Shown: positions 11,714 to 23,944, counted from the stretch's first letter. The stretch: 64,000 nucleotides of DNA from Allium sativum (GCA_030737875.1 CM060923.1:33844501-33908500), one strand, 5' to 3'. Program-made: numbers and translations. The notes: generated from the sequence alone by a model not told the origin.

Positions 11714-12150
11714 CAGGGTCGGCTCCAAGGCTAGGCTTGACAGCCGACCGCCTGGGGCAACCCCCCACCGGAAGGGGGCAACAATCAGCAGCAAAGTTGC
11801 TGGTAGGTAAGCAGTAGATTGATTTGAATATAAAATATGTCATTGCGTTCTTGGTTGATGTAGCAGTAGTGTAGTTGGTTGCTGAAGAAAGTAAAAAAGC
11901 ACATGAGGTATGTACTTTAATTCCTACTTTAGCAAGCTTAGACTAATTTTTCTCCTCTATTTGTTGCTTGATCTTCTTTTTCGTGCAAATTCTTTGTCTT
12001 TTCTTCCCAATTTTTCTGCTGCTCCTTGATCTTATTTTTTGAGCTACTAATGCATTGCACTGCTGGGCAACCCAAATTCTTTTTCCTTTTCTTCTCTATT
12101 GTAAATTGTTTGGGTTGCCTAGGGAAACCCAATAGGTAGAACCGGCATTA
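11714..12150. mobile_element. Non-autonomous hAT element, 437 bp
   Basis: It is flanked by a perfect 8-bp direct repeat CATATGCA (11706-11713 and 12151-12158), the length made by hAT transposases. The ends CAGGGTCGGCTC and, on the opposite strand, TAATGCCGGTTC are degraded versions of the CAGNGCCGG-type hAT terminus; most differences are transitions. A subterminal GGCTAGGC / CCTAGGC block pairs as well. The GC-rich left part (11714-11785) contrasts with the AT-rich surroundings. It has no transposase ORF; the small minus-strand frames inside it are not conserved proteins. Confidence 0.78.
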
Positions 12151-12158
12151 CATATGCA

Positions 12159-13414
12159 TGACATGACGAGATGATGTAATTCCAACTGGATGATAAGAAA
12201 GATACTATGAGCGGTATTTAGGATCGAGGCGATCCAACGACTTACATTTTATACGTATATATTACCGAATATATTAGGTCTGATCTACTGAGGAGAAAAT
12301 GGGTATGTTTTGTGCGCAGTACCAACATTTGAACGATATTAATAAATCTAATATAGCTAAAATGATAAAAATCATGTTTATAGTTTATAATTTACCATTC
12401 ATTAGAGCATTTTTTCTGACCTTCTCCTCAAAATTACCCATAGATATTGAAGATAGAATTGAGACCATTTAAAGATACCTGACTCGGAGATGCCAATAGT
12501 TTGGTAAAAACATACTTATTATTATATTTTAAACTATTCTACTGTGAGTTATCTACCTTGAGCTTCGATAGATATCCTTGTTTATCTACATATGATACTA
12601 AACAAACGATTCGAGTTACTATCAACTTGGGTTTTATATTTTTGAAAAAGTTCAGACCTATTAAATGTAGGTTTATATTACGTATCAGAGCTTGATTAAT
12701 AGTACCTATCAATATAGGAAATGAATGTATTTGTATTTTTGAAATAGAAAATAGTATATATATATATATATACTAAGATCCTAGTAATACCATTTATTAA
12801 GTAATAACATATGAAAAGCCTTTGGAAATGGATTTGTATATGGTTTTCTAATTGAGATAAAAGAACCCAAAGGTGTTAGGTCCTTCCGTGATTACAAGTT
12901 TATAAGGTATAATAAGTTTAGTTAGTGTGAAAATTGTTAGATATCCATATGTTATAGGTAGAAGTAATATAGCATAACGGGATAAGTACTTGTAAACGGA
13001 AAGGATTTTAGTAAGGAAGAAAAATTGATGACGTTTTAAGGAGTTAATCAAGTAGTACTAGATTTGGAAGATAAAAGTCCTAGGAAAAAGATAAAGTTGT
13101 AAACACACTTTGAGTCAAACCGCGCATACGGTTTTTAGAAAAGGAAGAATTTTTTAAAAGAATACACTTCAAGAAGAATTTCATATTTACTGAATGCATG
13201 GGAAAAAAAACAATTTTTGATAAGATATTTAAAAAGAAAACTGAACTTGACAAAGAAAAGAATGATTTGTTACATAGCTGAGGGTGATCCATTGTGTCGG
13301 TCGAGCCGCTTGCTCAATCATAAATTCTTACTCCCAAAACCCAACCAACATCTCCATAAAATTATATCAAAAGTAAAACTGCCATCGGACCTATCCATTT
13401 CCATCCTTGGTTTA
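12159..13414. other. AT-rich sequence without genes
   Basis: Contains a TAGTATATA...TATACTA palindromic microsatellite at about 12746-12772. Short ORFs on both strands have no recognisable content. Confidence 0.5.
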
Positions 13415-13417
13415 TTA

Positions 13418-13843
13418 GACCATAACCAACCATCCGTTCTGTTCACTTCATTCTCTCTCTTATTTTATAACTAAACAAGCCACATGACACCCAGAGAGAA
13501 AAACTAGCCACGAATCTACTTAAATAATAACATTAAAAAAATATAATAAAAAATTATTTTTTGTTTATAACGGCAAACTCTTTGCCGTTATAAACATAAA
13601 ACACACCAGAAACCATAAAACGGCAAAGACTTTGCCGTTATAAACTTATAACGGCAAAGTGTTTGCCGTTATAATCTTATAACGGCAAACAGTTTGCCGT
13701 TATAAGAACCAGTCTCTGTTGGGTGAACCAGCCACGGAGGAGCTCAAAACTAGCCACAGACCAGCCACGGGTGAGTGAACAAGCCACACCTGGTTGCTCC
13801 GTGGCTTGTTTAGTAACTGAACAAGCCATTGTTGGTTGTGCTC
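13418..13843. mobile_element. Tourist-like (PIF/Harbinger) MITE, 426 bp
   Basis: It is flanked by TTA on both sides (13415-13417 and 13844-13846), the PIF/Harbinger target duplication. Terminal inverted repeats: GACCATAACCAACCAT on the left and GAGCACAACCAACAAT read inward from the right. A second inverted pair further in (AACTAAACAAGCCACATG and its counterpart in GTGGCTTGTTTAGT near 13801) confirms the foldback layout. Several AGCCAC repeats occur on the right side. The centre holds four palindromes (see 13563-13706). No transposase is encoded. The three-base duplication is weak alone; combined with the inverted termini it is good support. Confidence 0.7.
13563..13706. repeat. Array of four TTATAACGGCAAA palindromes
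   Basis: Four consecutive near-perfect palindromes share the arms (TTAT)AACGGCAAA and TTTGCCGTT(ATAA), separated by 2- or 3-base loops (CTC, GAC, GTG, CAG region). Each could form a hairpin of 9-14 bp, and copies can also pair with one another. They lie in the centre of the Tourist-like MITE. Confidence 0.9.
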
Positions 13844-13849
13844 TTAAGA

Positions 13850-15162
13850 TTTATTTTGGCTTCACTATGCAAACTAAAGGACCCTTAGCTACCTTTTTTT
13901 CATGGCTAGCAAACAAGAGATAACATGGCACCGGAATAGAAGGAACATTATTATAGCACACACGAAGATCACTCAGTATACGATCCTTCAAGGTAGAGTG
14001 GTCAATTTTCAAGCTTTCGCCTCTATACAGTTGGAGCAGCTATTTATCGAAACAGGATTGACTCAGATACGTACTCAAACACGACATTTTTTAAGAGAAC
14101 TAGCTATCCGCGACTAGTATGATCGTTTGATACTAATTTATAGATTGATTTCCAACCCCAAGAAGTGTCGTTTACGTCAGAGATTAAGGAGGTATAGATT
14201 AGGTTTACCGACGTCCAGCTAGGAGGGATGTTGGACATCAATGGACATGCATGGTGAACATTTTGAGGATATACATTGTGATGATGGACCCTCCCATCTT
14301 AAGTAGATTTTTCTTCACCTAAAGCAATAGATACAGTGCACGGAGAAGTCCCAACCTAAGCTTGGCTAGTTGAAAGCATCTTGCAATACAAGTCTATCCC
14401 TAAGAGGGATAGGTACGATCAGATTTATCCCTCTATTAGAGCCACCTATGCCATTGTTGGATGCATACAAGTGAGCTGAACCTGTATTATTATGACCTAC
14501 TATTCTAAAGTTGGAGCAGTCAACCTTGGAGGACTTCGCTGTAGTACTGCTATCTTTGGACTAAAGGTTTTAGATAGATGGCAATTAGTTTTATAGGAGA
14601 GGCACCAAGCCTGAATAGACAAAGTAATCTAGATTCCTCCTCTTTCAGTAGGATGGGCATTATTTGGAGGAGTAGCCTGCATAACGACGCCAACAAAATA
14701 ATCCCCGTGGTAGTTTCAACAGCCAAAGCATGCATAGTATTCTATGTCTCAACAGGCCTATCAGCCGCGATAATATGAGGCAGAGATAACATTAGGACAC
14801 TGGGACCCATAGCCAGACCGGCCTTTGCCCAAGGGACCTCCACAGCTCGTGAGGCCCAAGGAAATTTTAGAGAATGTTAGAGCTCTAGGCCACAGATATG
14901 AGTGGATAGAGAGAGGAACAAGAAGTTACTTGGCTATAGCAGGAGACAGTCCAAGTGCACAGGATGCATGGTCAATAGTTAGGATGCATGGACTCCATGC
15001 TTAGGACACTACTTTGTAGTGCAGAGGATACATGGTCAATAGTTGTTGATGGAACAATATAGTAGTATTGTATTTACGTCCGGTAATGTTTATATATATG
15101 TGTGTAAGCTGCATGTATTGGTTATGCACACGAGCAGAAATGTTCCATTTTTGTATGTTTTC
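13850..15162. other. Unrecognised sequence with short ORFs
   Basis: Two plus-strand frames, 13902-14117 (71 codons) and 14578-14778 (66 codons), have fairly ordinary amino-acid composition (the second contains ANKIIPVVVSTAKACIVFYV) and may be relics of an element's coding region, but I do not recognise a domain. A roughly 64-bp direct repeat (CATGGTCAATAGTT at about 14970 and 15035) encloses a GCATGG-ACT-CCATGC palindrome. Confidence 0.35.
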
Positions 15163-15769
15163 TGTAAGGACCACTATATTTAAAGAAGATGAAAAAATTA
15201 GAAAATTTCATAAGAGGTTCATTTAACCAATATAAGGAAATTAAAACTTTAAGAGTGAAAGGTAAATGACAAATTAAAACAAGAATAATAAAGCCAACTT
15301 TAAAATATCGAAATGAAAGGTACAAAAAGAATGAAATTTAAAATAAAAAAGTTTATGAACTTTTGAAATGGAAATTTTAGTTATGCATACTATACTTGAA
15401 AAATATAAAAATTTAATGGAAGCACAAAAGAATGTTGCAAATTACATGAAAAGAGAATACTCTCTTTTCATACGATGGAAGTACGAATTTTTCCATCAAT
15501 ACCTTTTCCCAAGTAAAGAAATTTACTTTCCTAAAATCCGAATTTCAAATTCCGAATGGTATGTTTGAATGCATAATTGGTTGAACTATATTTTTATCAA
15601 ATAGTAATATGGGAAAATTATTAGAAAAATTGTTTTTGGTTTAAAAAATTATGTCCATATAAAATTTCCAATATATTTAGGATGTTTGCATAATATTTCC
15701 GAAAAAAATTATTTGGAGAGAAACTCTCATATAAGGGGGACCGCTTAGAAGTTCATGTTCAAGCATATC
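15163..15769 (+). mobile_element. Possible LTR start (TGTAAGGACC)
   Basis: The TGTAAGGACCAC sequence at 15163 resembles gypsy LTR starts (TGTAANGACC) seen at 45199 and 47123 in this window. It lies upstream of the second copy of the long direct repeat, in the place a LTR start would occupy. No polypurine tract or target duplication supports it. Confidence 0.25.
15446..15471. repeat. Perfect 11-bp inverted repeat
   Basis: ATGAAAAGAGA and TCTCTTTTCAT pair perfectly around an ATAC loop. No T-run follows. Function unknown. Confidence 0.8.
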
Positions 15770-16670
15770 ATATAACTAGTTAATTTTGAAACTTACAAAT
15801 TAAAGTAACTTGAATTTTACTTTTTAGGCCTAAGTGATATTATAATCCGTTGGAATAGAACGTTGAAAGGAGTAAATTTCAATATATTTTTTGTCACTCC
15901 TCCTAAGATGCGGTTGATGAAATTACGAGAAAAATAGTATTTAAAAAAAGAAAGGTTGGAACAAAATAAATGTAGTTACTGTATTTTGAGCTGCCTACCA
16001 CGAGATATAAGAATAGATTCTTGTAATTACAGGCTTTTTGCAAAAACTTGCTTTCTATGCAAGATATGGAATGAATTACAGAAACCAAATCACCGACTCA
16101 ATAAAATATGATTGGTTCCAAAAAGGAAAAATATTAAGAAGAATGATACGTTAATGATAATGAAAAATTGATGTATCAACGACAAATGAGAAAAAATTAC
16201 AGGTAGGTAAATAAGATACTTAATGAAAAGAAAAATAAAGTGGAATAAAAATGGGAAGAAACAGTAATGACATAGCAAATCAAAAACTAAAGAATTGTAA
16301 ATGAAATTGATTGAAAGGCGAATTAAATGCATAAGAAATGGAGATTAGACATAAGGTCCGATAAATAAAGAAATTGCGAATGTATCTTTGTACATGCATT
16401 TAAATATGACCTTGGGCAAATAAGTGATATAGGCAAAGGGGTGGCGGACCATTACAAATATTCTGGGACATTAGAATGCTCGTCCTAATAATGAAATATT
16501 GGTTGCCGTCCGAGTAGGAAATAAGAAGCTTAAATGAATACTGGAAATCCTGTCCTAATGGAAGCAAAAAAAGAAGAAAAAAAGACCACAAGTACCTTTT
16601 TAAGGGGATTTTTCTGTGAATATTGAAGCAGAAAATAAATGACTTTATATGATATGTAGACAATAATATT
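15770..16670. repeat. Diverged long direct repeat, copy 2
   Basis: Counterpart of 10240-11165. The alignment stops close to 16670, where the minus-strand LTR starts, as expected if that LTR inserted into this copy. Confidence 0.6.
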
Positions 16671-17134
16671 ATAATGACCTGGGTTTTCTTTACTGTTCAA
16701 ATCGACAATGATCCTTAATGTCGACTTAAACAAATCAAAAATACAAATAGTTATTAGGATTTATATAAGAAAAAGAAGAAAGAAGAAAACAAATATAGAA
16801 TCTTGCAGCGGAAGAACAAAATATTATAAATAAATAACTGTTCATGAAGTTGTTAAAACATACATTTGATTATAACTTACAACAATTATCAGAGTTAACT
16901 ATCATAAACATGTCAATGTTTGCAGCAGAATAATAATAATAAAACGTCTATTGAGCTCCAACTTCATCTTCATACAGTGTCTTCAGTAACTGAAAACTCA
17001 GGCTGACCCTAGCATAATGCATAAAAAGAAACACAACAAACACTCCGATCAGAACTAAATCATTCTCATATTAGTCAAATTAAAATATGATATAATATGA
17101 GTGTTATGGGTGCAGTAACTAAGGAAAATGTTAT

Positions 17135-17192
17135 GGGAAATTCACTGGACCATGATGCTAAAGCGGAACGGGTTTACTTCATGTGAATTCCC
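17135..17192 (-). promoter_or_regulatory. Conserved LTR stem-loop (minus-strand copy)
   Basis: GGGAAATTCAC (17135-17145) pairs with GTGAATTCCC (17183-17192) with one bulge. On the minus strand the loop contains AAACCCGTTCCGC, identical to the loop of the solo-LTR stem at 33250-33304, while the stem sequence differs. The inner small hairpin is damaged at CG-to-CA positions. Confidence 0.55.
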
Positions 17193-17526
17193 ATGCATAG
17201 AAACTCGTAAATGATTTTGGAAAAATAAAGCTATCATAAGCTCTCCCACATCACACAATGCAAGCGCACACCAAATAGGCAAGTTTTGTCTTATGATGAC
17301 AAAAAATGCTTTCATACGTGAAAATCCTCTTTTGATACTAATATTAGTACAGAGTGTTGAAAATCATTTCGCAAATAAATATATAATCTTAGCAAGCATA
17401 GTGGTTGTGCCCACATACATAGTTTACAAACAAAACGAAAGGCAAGTATTGGTTGTTGGGTTTTCCAATATGATGGTTCCTGACACGAAAGATCAATCGA
17501 GGACACAAAGCTAAGTATCTCCCGGC

Positions 17527-17610
17527 TAACATCTAGACATCGGATACCGAATACATAGCACAAAGTATATATCCCGGTTTTCATCCAGACATCGGACACC
17601 GTATATACTT
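17527..17610. repeat. About 55-bp tandem repeat, two copies
   Basis: A motif CATC(T/C)AGACATCGGA(T/C)ACCG occurs at about 17530 and 17585, each followed by a TATA-containing tail. It lies inside the minus-strand LTR, where the related LTRs also hold tandem arrays. Confidence 0.6.
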
Positions 17611-19693
17611 TAATTTCTCCAGGTTTCGCAAGTAGATCTGCCGCCGAAGCTTTCGAATTTCAATAGAGATATGTATACAAACTAACTGTCAGTTTACCAT
17701 CAATCTGGGGTGTGAGGTTCGTTAAGGTCACGATATACACAAAGCTATGCTTCAATAAGAAATACTTTGGTCATCACTAGTTCATTTCTTAACTTGAGTA
17801 TGCCACATTGACAATTCACGATATGTCACCGATTTCTATTAATACTTAACCTCTAAGTTCATATGTCATAGAGACGAGAATAATTTATTGCCACAACTTC
17901 GATATATCAACAGAGAATAGTGCTATGTAGTCAATTTCAATGTCAGACACACAATCCATATGAGACCGTTTTAGGTTTGAACGAAACAACAATCCAAAAA
18001 TCTCTAAATATATTCAGATCTCATGCCACTTATAAACTCGTATTGGGTGATCGGCCCAATCGAGACATAAGCAGTTAAGCCAAACTATTCAAGGATTCTC
18101 GGTCTTCGCTTATCGATTTCGAAGTCTTCGGTTTCTTTATCACGTCGTATTATTACTTGGAATTGTTTTCGAACATATATTTGATCTTGGTCTCCTTAAA
18201 TAATAAGCCCATTTTTAAAACAGTAGTTATGGATCATTACGGATTTTTGATTTGAATCTCCTTCATATTCAGATTAGAATGAAATTTCATATCAATATCA
18301 TGATTATTTAAACATCGATTTTATTCAAAGGGGAATATATTTTTATTTCTAATCTCAATCTGAATCAATGGTTTAAATCGAGAAAAATTCCAATATAATA
18401 AACGTTATAAATATTTAAATAACTTGAAAAATAGATGATTATAAATAAAACCCTTTTTTTGAAAATATATAAATAATAAAATGATCAGAGTATAATAAAA
18501 TAATTTAAATCACTACATATATACATATATTAAATGCTTTATTAAAATTATCTTTAAATAATATAATATAATTTATTTTAAAACTATAGGCATATATATA
18601 TACATATATATAGTTAACTATTTTAAAACCATAACTGTTTCCTTCTTCTAAATTTAAATAACTTAAAATTTATATTCCATCTTCGATAAAGTTTATTTTA
18701 TTTCCATATCTTGATTTCAACCAACATTCAAATCCGACCTTCAATTTACATTACCGATATCCATTCATTAATCAGTACAAGGCACCCATCACAACCATTT
18801 CACCCAAACAGTCAATGGTATATCATTTCACTAGTTAACAGATGTCAATGCTTCAGACTACCAATTTAATTTCGAATAAATAATTTAATGTCGATTCTAA
18901 ATTAACTTGTATGTCAATTTAAGCAACCATCAACAATCAATCACAACCAAACAATCCAATTTATTTCATAACTTAATTTAATAAATATGGGAACAATTCA
19001 GTTAATTGTGAGCGAGAAATTCACTAACCTTTGGTTCTGAGCATGTTTGTGATCCAAAATAAGCCCCAAAATTTACTGTCTTAGAATCTATCCAAATCAG
19101 TGCCATTGCGAAGAGCTCATCGATACGATTCCAATGCAATTTGTTTCGTCCAAAATGGACCTCGTAGCAGAAAGTTATTCACATTGAACGATTCGAATTT
19201 GAATATATATATATATATAATAAGTAACATACACCTTCTCACCCAATAATTTCTCGCCACATCAGTTCCCTAACACGTTCTTCTTCATCATGTTCTCTAG
19301 TTCCAGGAACCCAAACCGCGCGCAAATTTTCCGATCACGCACCACACATGAACGTCTAGGACCCAAATCAAACACCTCCGTATGATGCGCCACCTAGAGC
19401 TTCGCCTTCGCCCGAATTCTGGTCATCTCCGGTCAACCATAGCGCCGCCAAAACTCCCTAAACCGCAAGCTTCATGGCCTTTTCTGGCGATTTGAGATCC
19501 AATTGATATCCATCGCCCGTATGGATGGAAAGATCTATGCTTTTCATTCATAAAATTTTGAATTTCGTCGAGTAGATTGAAAGGTATTAGCATTTCAAAT
19601 TGGACAATTTTCGACCATGAATATTAGGACTGGCCAGAAATTGTGAATTAGGTTTAACATATTAAAATAACATTATTTTCAGCGATTAAGGTG

Positions 19694-19701
19694 TTTATAT
19701 A
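19694..19701 (-). promoter_or_regulatory. TATA box of the minus-strand LTR
   Basis: TATATAAA on the minus strand, about 780 bp inside the LTR from its 5' edge. It would start transcription near 19665 and give a leader of roughly 3 kb, comparable to the other long LTRs here. Confidence 0.5.
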
Positions 19702-20478
19702 GTTTCCTGACCAAACGGAATCCAAATGGGATAAACAGAAGGTCAATTTAGGGCTTTTGACCCATTCCAGACACAATGAAATAGGTTAGGAGACTAATTC
19801 TAAAGTCAACGACATGTTCCTTCAATAACGTAATATTTTAAAATAAACAACGTACAAATTTCAGCGTGTTTTAAATTCTCACTGACAAACCGTAACTCCA
19901 AATGCTACGAAATTTATACCATACCATAATTTATTATTCTGAATCCAATAAAATTTATTTCGTCTAATTCTGAGATCGTTTGCAAAATGACAATTTTAAC
20001 GAGTACATTAATATATTAAAATATTCATTTTTTGGTTATTCACCTTTAAATTAAATTCAAAGGTTTATAAATTATATTCAAATCGAAATAAAATTCATAT
20101 ACACTTATAAATCAACAATTGTTTATTGTGAATTCGATTTTCATTATTTACCAAATTTAAATTTTATTTCAATTACGAATTTCGCAAATCAATTTCATTT
20201 AATATATTAATAATAAATTCCAACTTCTCAAAATTAGTAGATCTTTTTTATGTTGTTATCTCAATATATATTTCAAATCCCATTATAAACGGATTATCAA
20301 ACACTGTCATATCATACATAGCTATTGCAGTTCATTTTCCAAAAAGTCAATTTTAGTTCGTCCTTATCAATATACGACATAAATCATAAATTTAATATCT
20401 AAGACATTTTTTTTAAAAATCACATTAAATATAATATTTTAAATTGTCAAAAACAACCTCAGGATGTTACTCTCAACA

Positions 20479-22522
20479 TTTTGTCCTCGAAAAGGCGCAA
20501 TAAGAAAGTTGTAAATTTATATTTTTAACTATATAATATCTTATTCAGCTTAGAAACTATTACCTATACAAAAGTTCAAAAAATGTTTGAAAACTCAAAT
20601 TTTCACAAAATTTTCTAAGTCATAAGTTCACGAAAAATTTCGGCAAAGTCTCCTTTGTACGGTTATGTCTCGAAAACAATAATATATATATATATATAAT
20701 CATAAATATACATCTTATCTCAGTAATGAGGCATCCCAAAAATGGGAAAACAATATACAATGCTAAAATACGATACATAATTCGATATATGTACCTTTCA
20801 TTTGGGTTATTAGCAATTTAACTTATTTTTAAGCAAGCAAAAGCAATTTTTTTATGCGCAAGTAGCTCCAAAGCAAAAAAAATGCCTTCAATATCTATTA
20901 AACACTCAACATCCAAATAAGAACATATATATAAAAAATAAATCTATATATCTACAATAATATATATAAAATAGCAAGTACAGTCAAAACAACAAATAAA
21001 ATATTTAGCATTCACACTCATCCAAATAAGCGAAATAACAAATTTAAATGTCAATATATATATATATATATATATTTATACAATTCCATTTGGTTTACTC
21101 TAATTGTATATCATTCACATTCCCAAATGTTAATATTTAGTTTATTAACATTTTTATAAGCATAGTATATTTCATACACATTAATAATTTAGTTATTCCA
21201 AATTTCAACATATTCTAATATTAGCCAACTATATAAACACTAACATGTTCATTTTATTCAACTTAATTGGTTCAAAATTTCAAAACCGAGTTTAACTTAT
21301 TATTTTTCAAGTTTCATTTTTCAAAACCTCTATTTTATTACTATTTTAGTTTTAAATCACGAATTACCTTAGCGTGATTTTTCCGAAAATTTGATTTACA
21401 CATATCTTAAAATCTACAAGTTGAAATTTAATTTTTTTTCTTTCGTTAGAAAATTATATTCCAATAGATCCAAAAGATTCTTGTTTCAAAGAATTTTGAC
21501 TTATTTTGGATCTTATACATTCATTTAAACTTTACTTCAGAAAATTATGAACTGTTGCTACGTGACGAGCTCGTTTTAATTAATTTAATTAATTTGTTTA
21601 GCATTTGTTAAGTTTATAAATTATAAACCTATTCTCTTATGCTTTCACAAAACCAGACAATAATATTAATACATTTAATTCAAACCACACAATTCACTTT
21701 ATTAACTTATTTCATCGATTCGGTTTATTTTCTTTACTTAGTTGAATTCAATTTCAAACATTACTAATTATAGACCGTTCATTGTCAAAATTTAAGTTTC
21801 AATCATAATTATAACTCGTCAATTTTATTTCAATGTTGATACCAATACTTATATATTGAACTTTTTCTTATTTCTATAACAATCTGACTTCTTATTATTT
21901 GATAAGTTATATTATGTTATAAAAAAGGATGATTATTATATAAATTCAACAGTTTCAATTTATTTTCTAATTCATCATTTCATATTCTTAAGAGTTTCTA
22001 TTTTGATTTCATTTCTCTTAGGCACTTTTTTTTTGCAGTTCAAAAGTTTTATTAAATTTCCTATTTGTTCATTTCTCCAATTGTTCTTGAACTTAAGAAT
22101 TTAACTTTGGGTTCATTTCCAAATCAACTTTCAAACTATTACATACATTATATCTTTTATATAAAACCATATTATAAAAGATTTAAATGAAATCTAGTTT
22201 CACAAAGCAAAGTATAAAAGTTCTAAGTGGTCATCCCACTCAAACTCTTAAAGATAGACGTCGATGATGCATGCACTCATCACCGAAATAATTTCTCGAA
22301 GACAAGTGGGGAGCATATACTTAGTTTTGAAATTCATTGAAAATAATTTCTATATGACACAATATTTAAAATATAATGACATTATTAAAAAAATCATTTT
22401 TAAATCAATACTGCAAAACCACCCAAAATTAAATTCTCAAATTCATATTTAACTACTTATTTCATTATCAATTTATTTTCAATATTTCAAAATTTTCTTT
22501 AACCATTCAATAACCAATAGTT
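20479..22522 (-). mobile_element. Internal region of the minus-strand element (part)
   Basis: On the minus strand, the stretch next to the LTR contains GTACAAAGGAG followed by a GCCGAAATTTT-like run (about 20630-20665) and then GAGGACAAAAT. The same order (GTACAAAGGAG at 54339, GGCGAAATTTT, then GAGGACGAAAT at 54536) is found at the end of the internal region of the 6-kb-LTR element. The rest is AT-rich and non-coding, with a TA microsatellite at 21056-21075. The far end and the 5' LTR were not found. Confidence 0.45.
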
Positions 22523-23420
22523 CTAAATACTTGGCCCAATTAAAATTATCTCATCAAGTGCTTCAAGCCCAAGAAGTGATGAAGGAAAAAAGCCCATTGG
22601 GCCAAGTCCTTGTGCCAATGAAACGGTTAAAGGGTTAGATTGATTTAATGATGTTAGGAAAGGGTATAAGCTAGACAAGGGGATCTGCTCCTTCCAAATA
22701 TCCATCCAAAATAAACATGATTCACCATTATTTACTTTCACGTGAAAAATAGATTTGACTCTGGGGATGGATGATAATACCCCTTTCTAGAACAGCGACG
22801 GTCTCGCAGATGGACGGAAGTGAAGGATAAGAAAAGGGTTCGAGTTGTATAATCTTAACATGATCCAGTCTTTCCAAATAAAATGCCTTGGTGAGAGAAT
22901 GTGCCAAAGCCATTTGGCAAGCAGCGCAAGGTTGAAAGTGGAGAGATCCAGTACTCCAAGGCCACAATGGTTTAAGGGAAGACAGACAGTTTGCCAATTA
23001 ATTAGTTTTTTCACTTTGCTACCATTCCATGGAAAGGAGCTGCGAATTGAATCAATTTTGTTTATTACCCAGGTTGGGAGTTTGTGGAAGGACATCCAAT
23101 AAGTCGGTAAGGAAGAAAGGACATGTTTAACAAGGATAAGACGACCTGCATAGGATAAGGAGTTAGCTTTCCAGCTTGAGAGTCTGGTTTCAATTTTGTG
23201 AATAAGAGGAAGCCAGTCAGATCTATGAAGCTTGGTAGGCCGGAGAGTGATGCCAACATAGTTTATTAGGAATGAGTCAAGCTTACAATTAAGATTTTCA
23301 GCAATAATAGGGCCTAGATGGGTACAATTACCCAGCATGATGATGGAACTTTCGTTGAAATTGATGGTAAGCCCAGACACCATTTCGAATGTGCAAATAT
23401 GGGTACAATTACCCAGCATG
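22523..23420 (-). pseudogene. L1-type LINE ORF2 fragment
   Basis: On the minus strand this encodes the C-terminal half of a plant LINE reverse transcriptase region. The frame starts with FEMVSGLTINFN, then shows YVGITLRPTKL, LSSWKANSLSYAGRLILVKH, SSLPTYWMSFHKLPTWVI, GLGVLDLSTFNLALLAKWLW, and, past an in-frame TAG at 22787-22789 where the family has Trp, VNNGESCLFWMDIW. These are the conserved blocks between RT and the end of ORF2. The upstream catalytic RT core and the endonuclease are missing. The fragment lacks a poly(A) tail at its left end, so both ends are truncated. It lies in AT-rich sequence next to the minus-strand LTR element. Confidence 0.92.
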
Positions 23421-23935
23421 CTTGAAAAACTTTATATATTTATTTACTATTTCTATCACATTATTTCACTTCTTTTACCATTTTACATTTTCATATAGAC
23501 ATTTCAATATTTACACAATTATGTATTAACACTAATCTCCTAATATTTTATATTTATGTCCACGTATTTAAATTAATTATAAAACCCAAAATTTAAGTAA
23601 TTCAAATAAATTAGTTAACTGACATTTCTTTTAAATACTAAAAATGACCAAATTTTGTTTTTTTGGCTCGAAGTACCTACACTTTAAATTTTCTATAATC
23701 ATTTAAGTCTCTCTCAATTCTTTTCTAACAATGTACATTTAGTACCATATTTTACAATTAATTATGTAATATTAAAACTATTTAAATAACTTTAACAAAC
23801 TGTTATTCATTAATTCGTCTAATAAACCACATCAAGATTAATCATATTCGTATTTAAAAAAGTGGAAAAAAATCAAATATATAAACACGCCTATCACATA
23901 GCGTAAATTAGACACATAAGTAATTATCACAAGCC
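23421..23935. other. AT-rich sequence without features
   Basis: No coding, repeat or structure signal that I can support. Confidence 0.5.
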
Positions 23936-23944
23936 TAAAGTGGA

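Larger units (their letters stand above)
16671..20478 (-). mobile_element. Giant-family 3' LTR, minus strand, about 3.8 kb
   Basis: Read on the minus strand, the right edge follows GAGGACAAAAT and a TGTTGAGAGTAACATCC start, matching the GAGGACGAAAT tail found before the 3' LTR at 54566. U3 carries a AGAATTAGACGAAAT box (about 19950-19975) like the boxes of the solo and 6-kb LTRs. A minus-strand TATA box lies at 19694-19701. A hairpin module shared with the other long LTRs is at 17135-17192. The left end reads GGTCATTATA where the relatives read GGTCACTACA; this fits a CA terminus decayed by C-to-T change. No solo-type target duplication is expected because internal sequence adjoins the right side. 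No protein is encoded. Confidence 0.6.

Noticed and set aside
11612..11843. Two overlapping minus-strand ORFs in the hAT element
   Set aside because: They overlap in different frames across the TIR and the flanking 30-bp repeats, with no recognisable motif.
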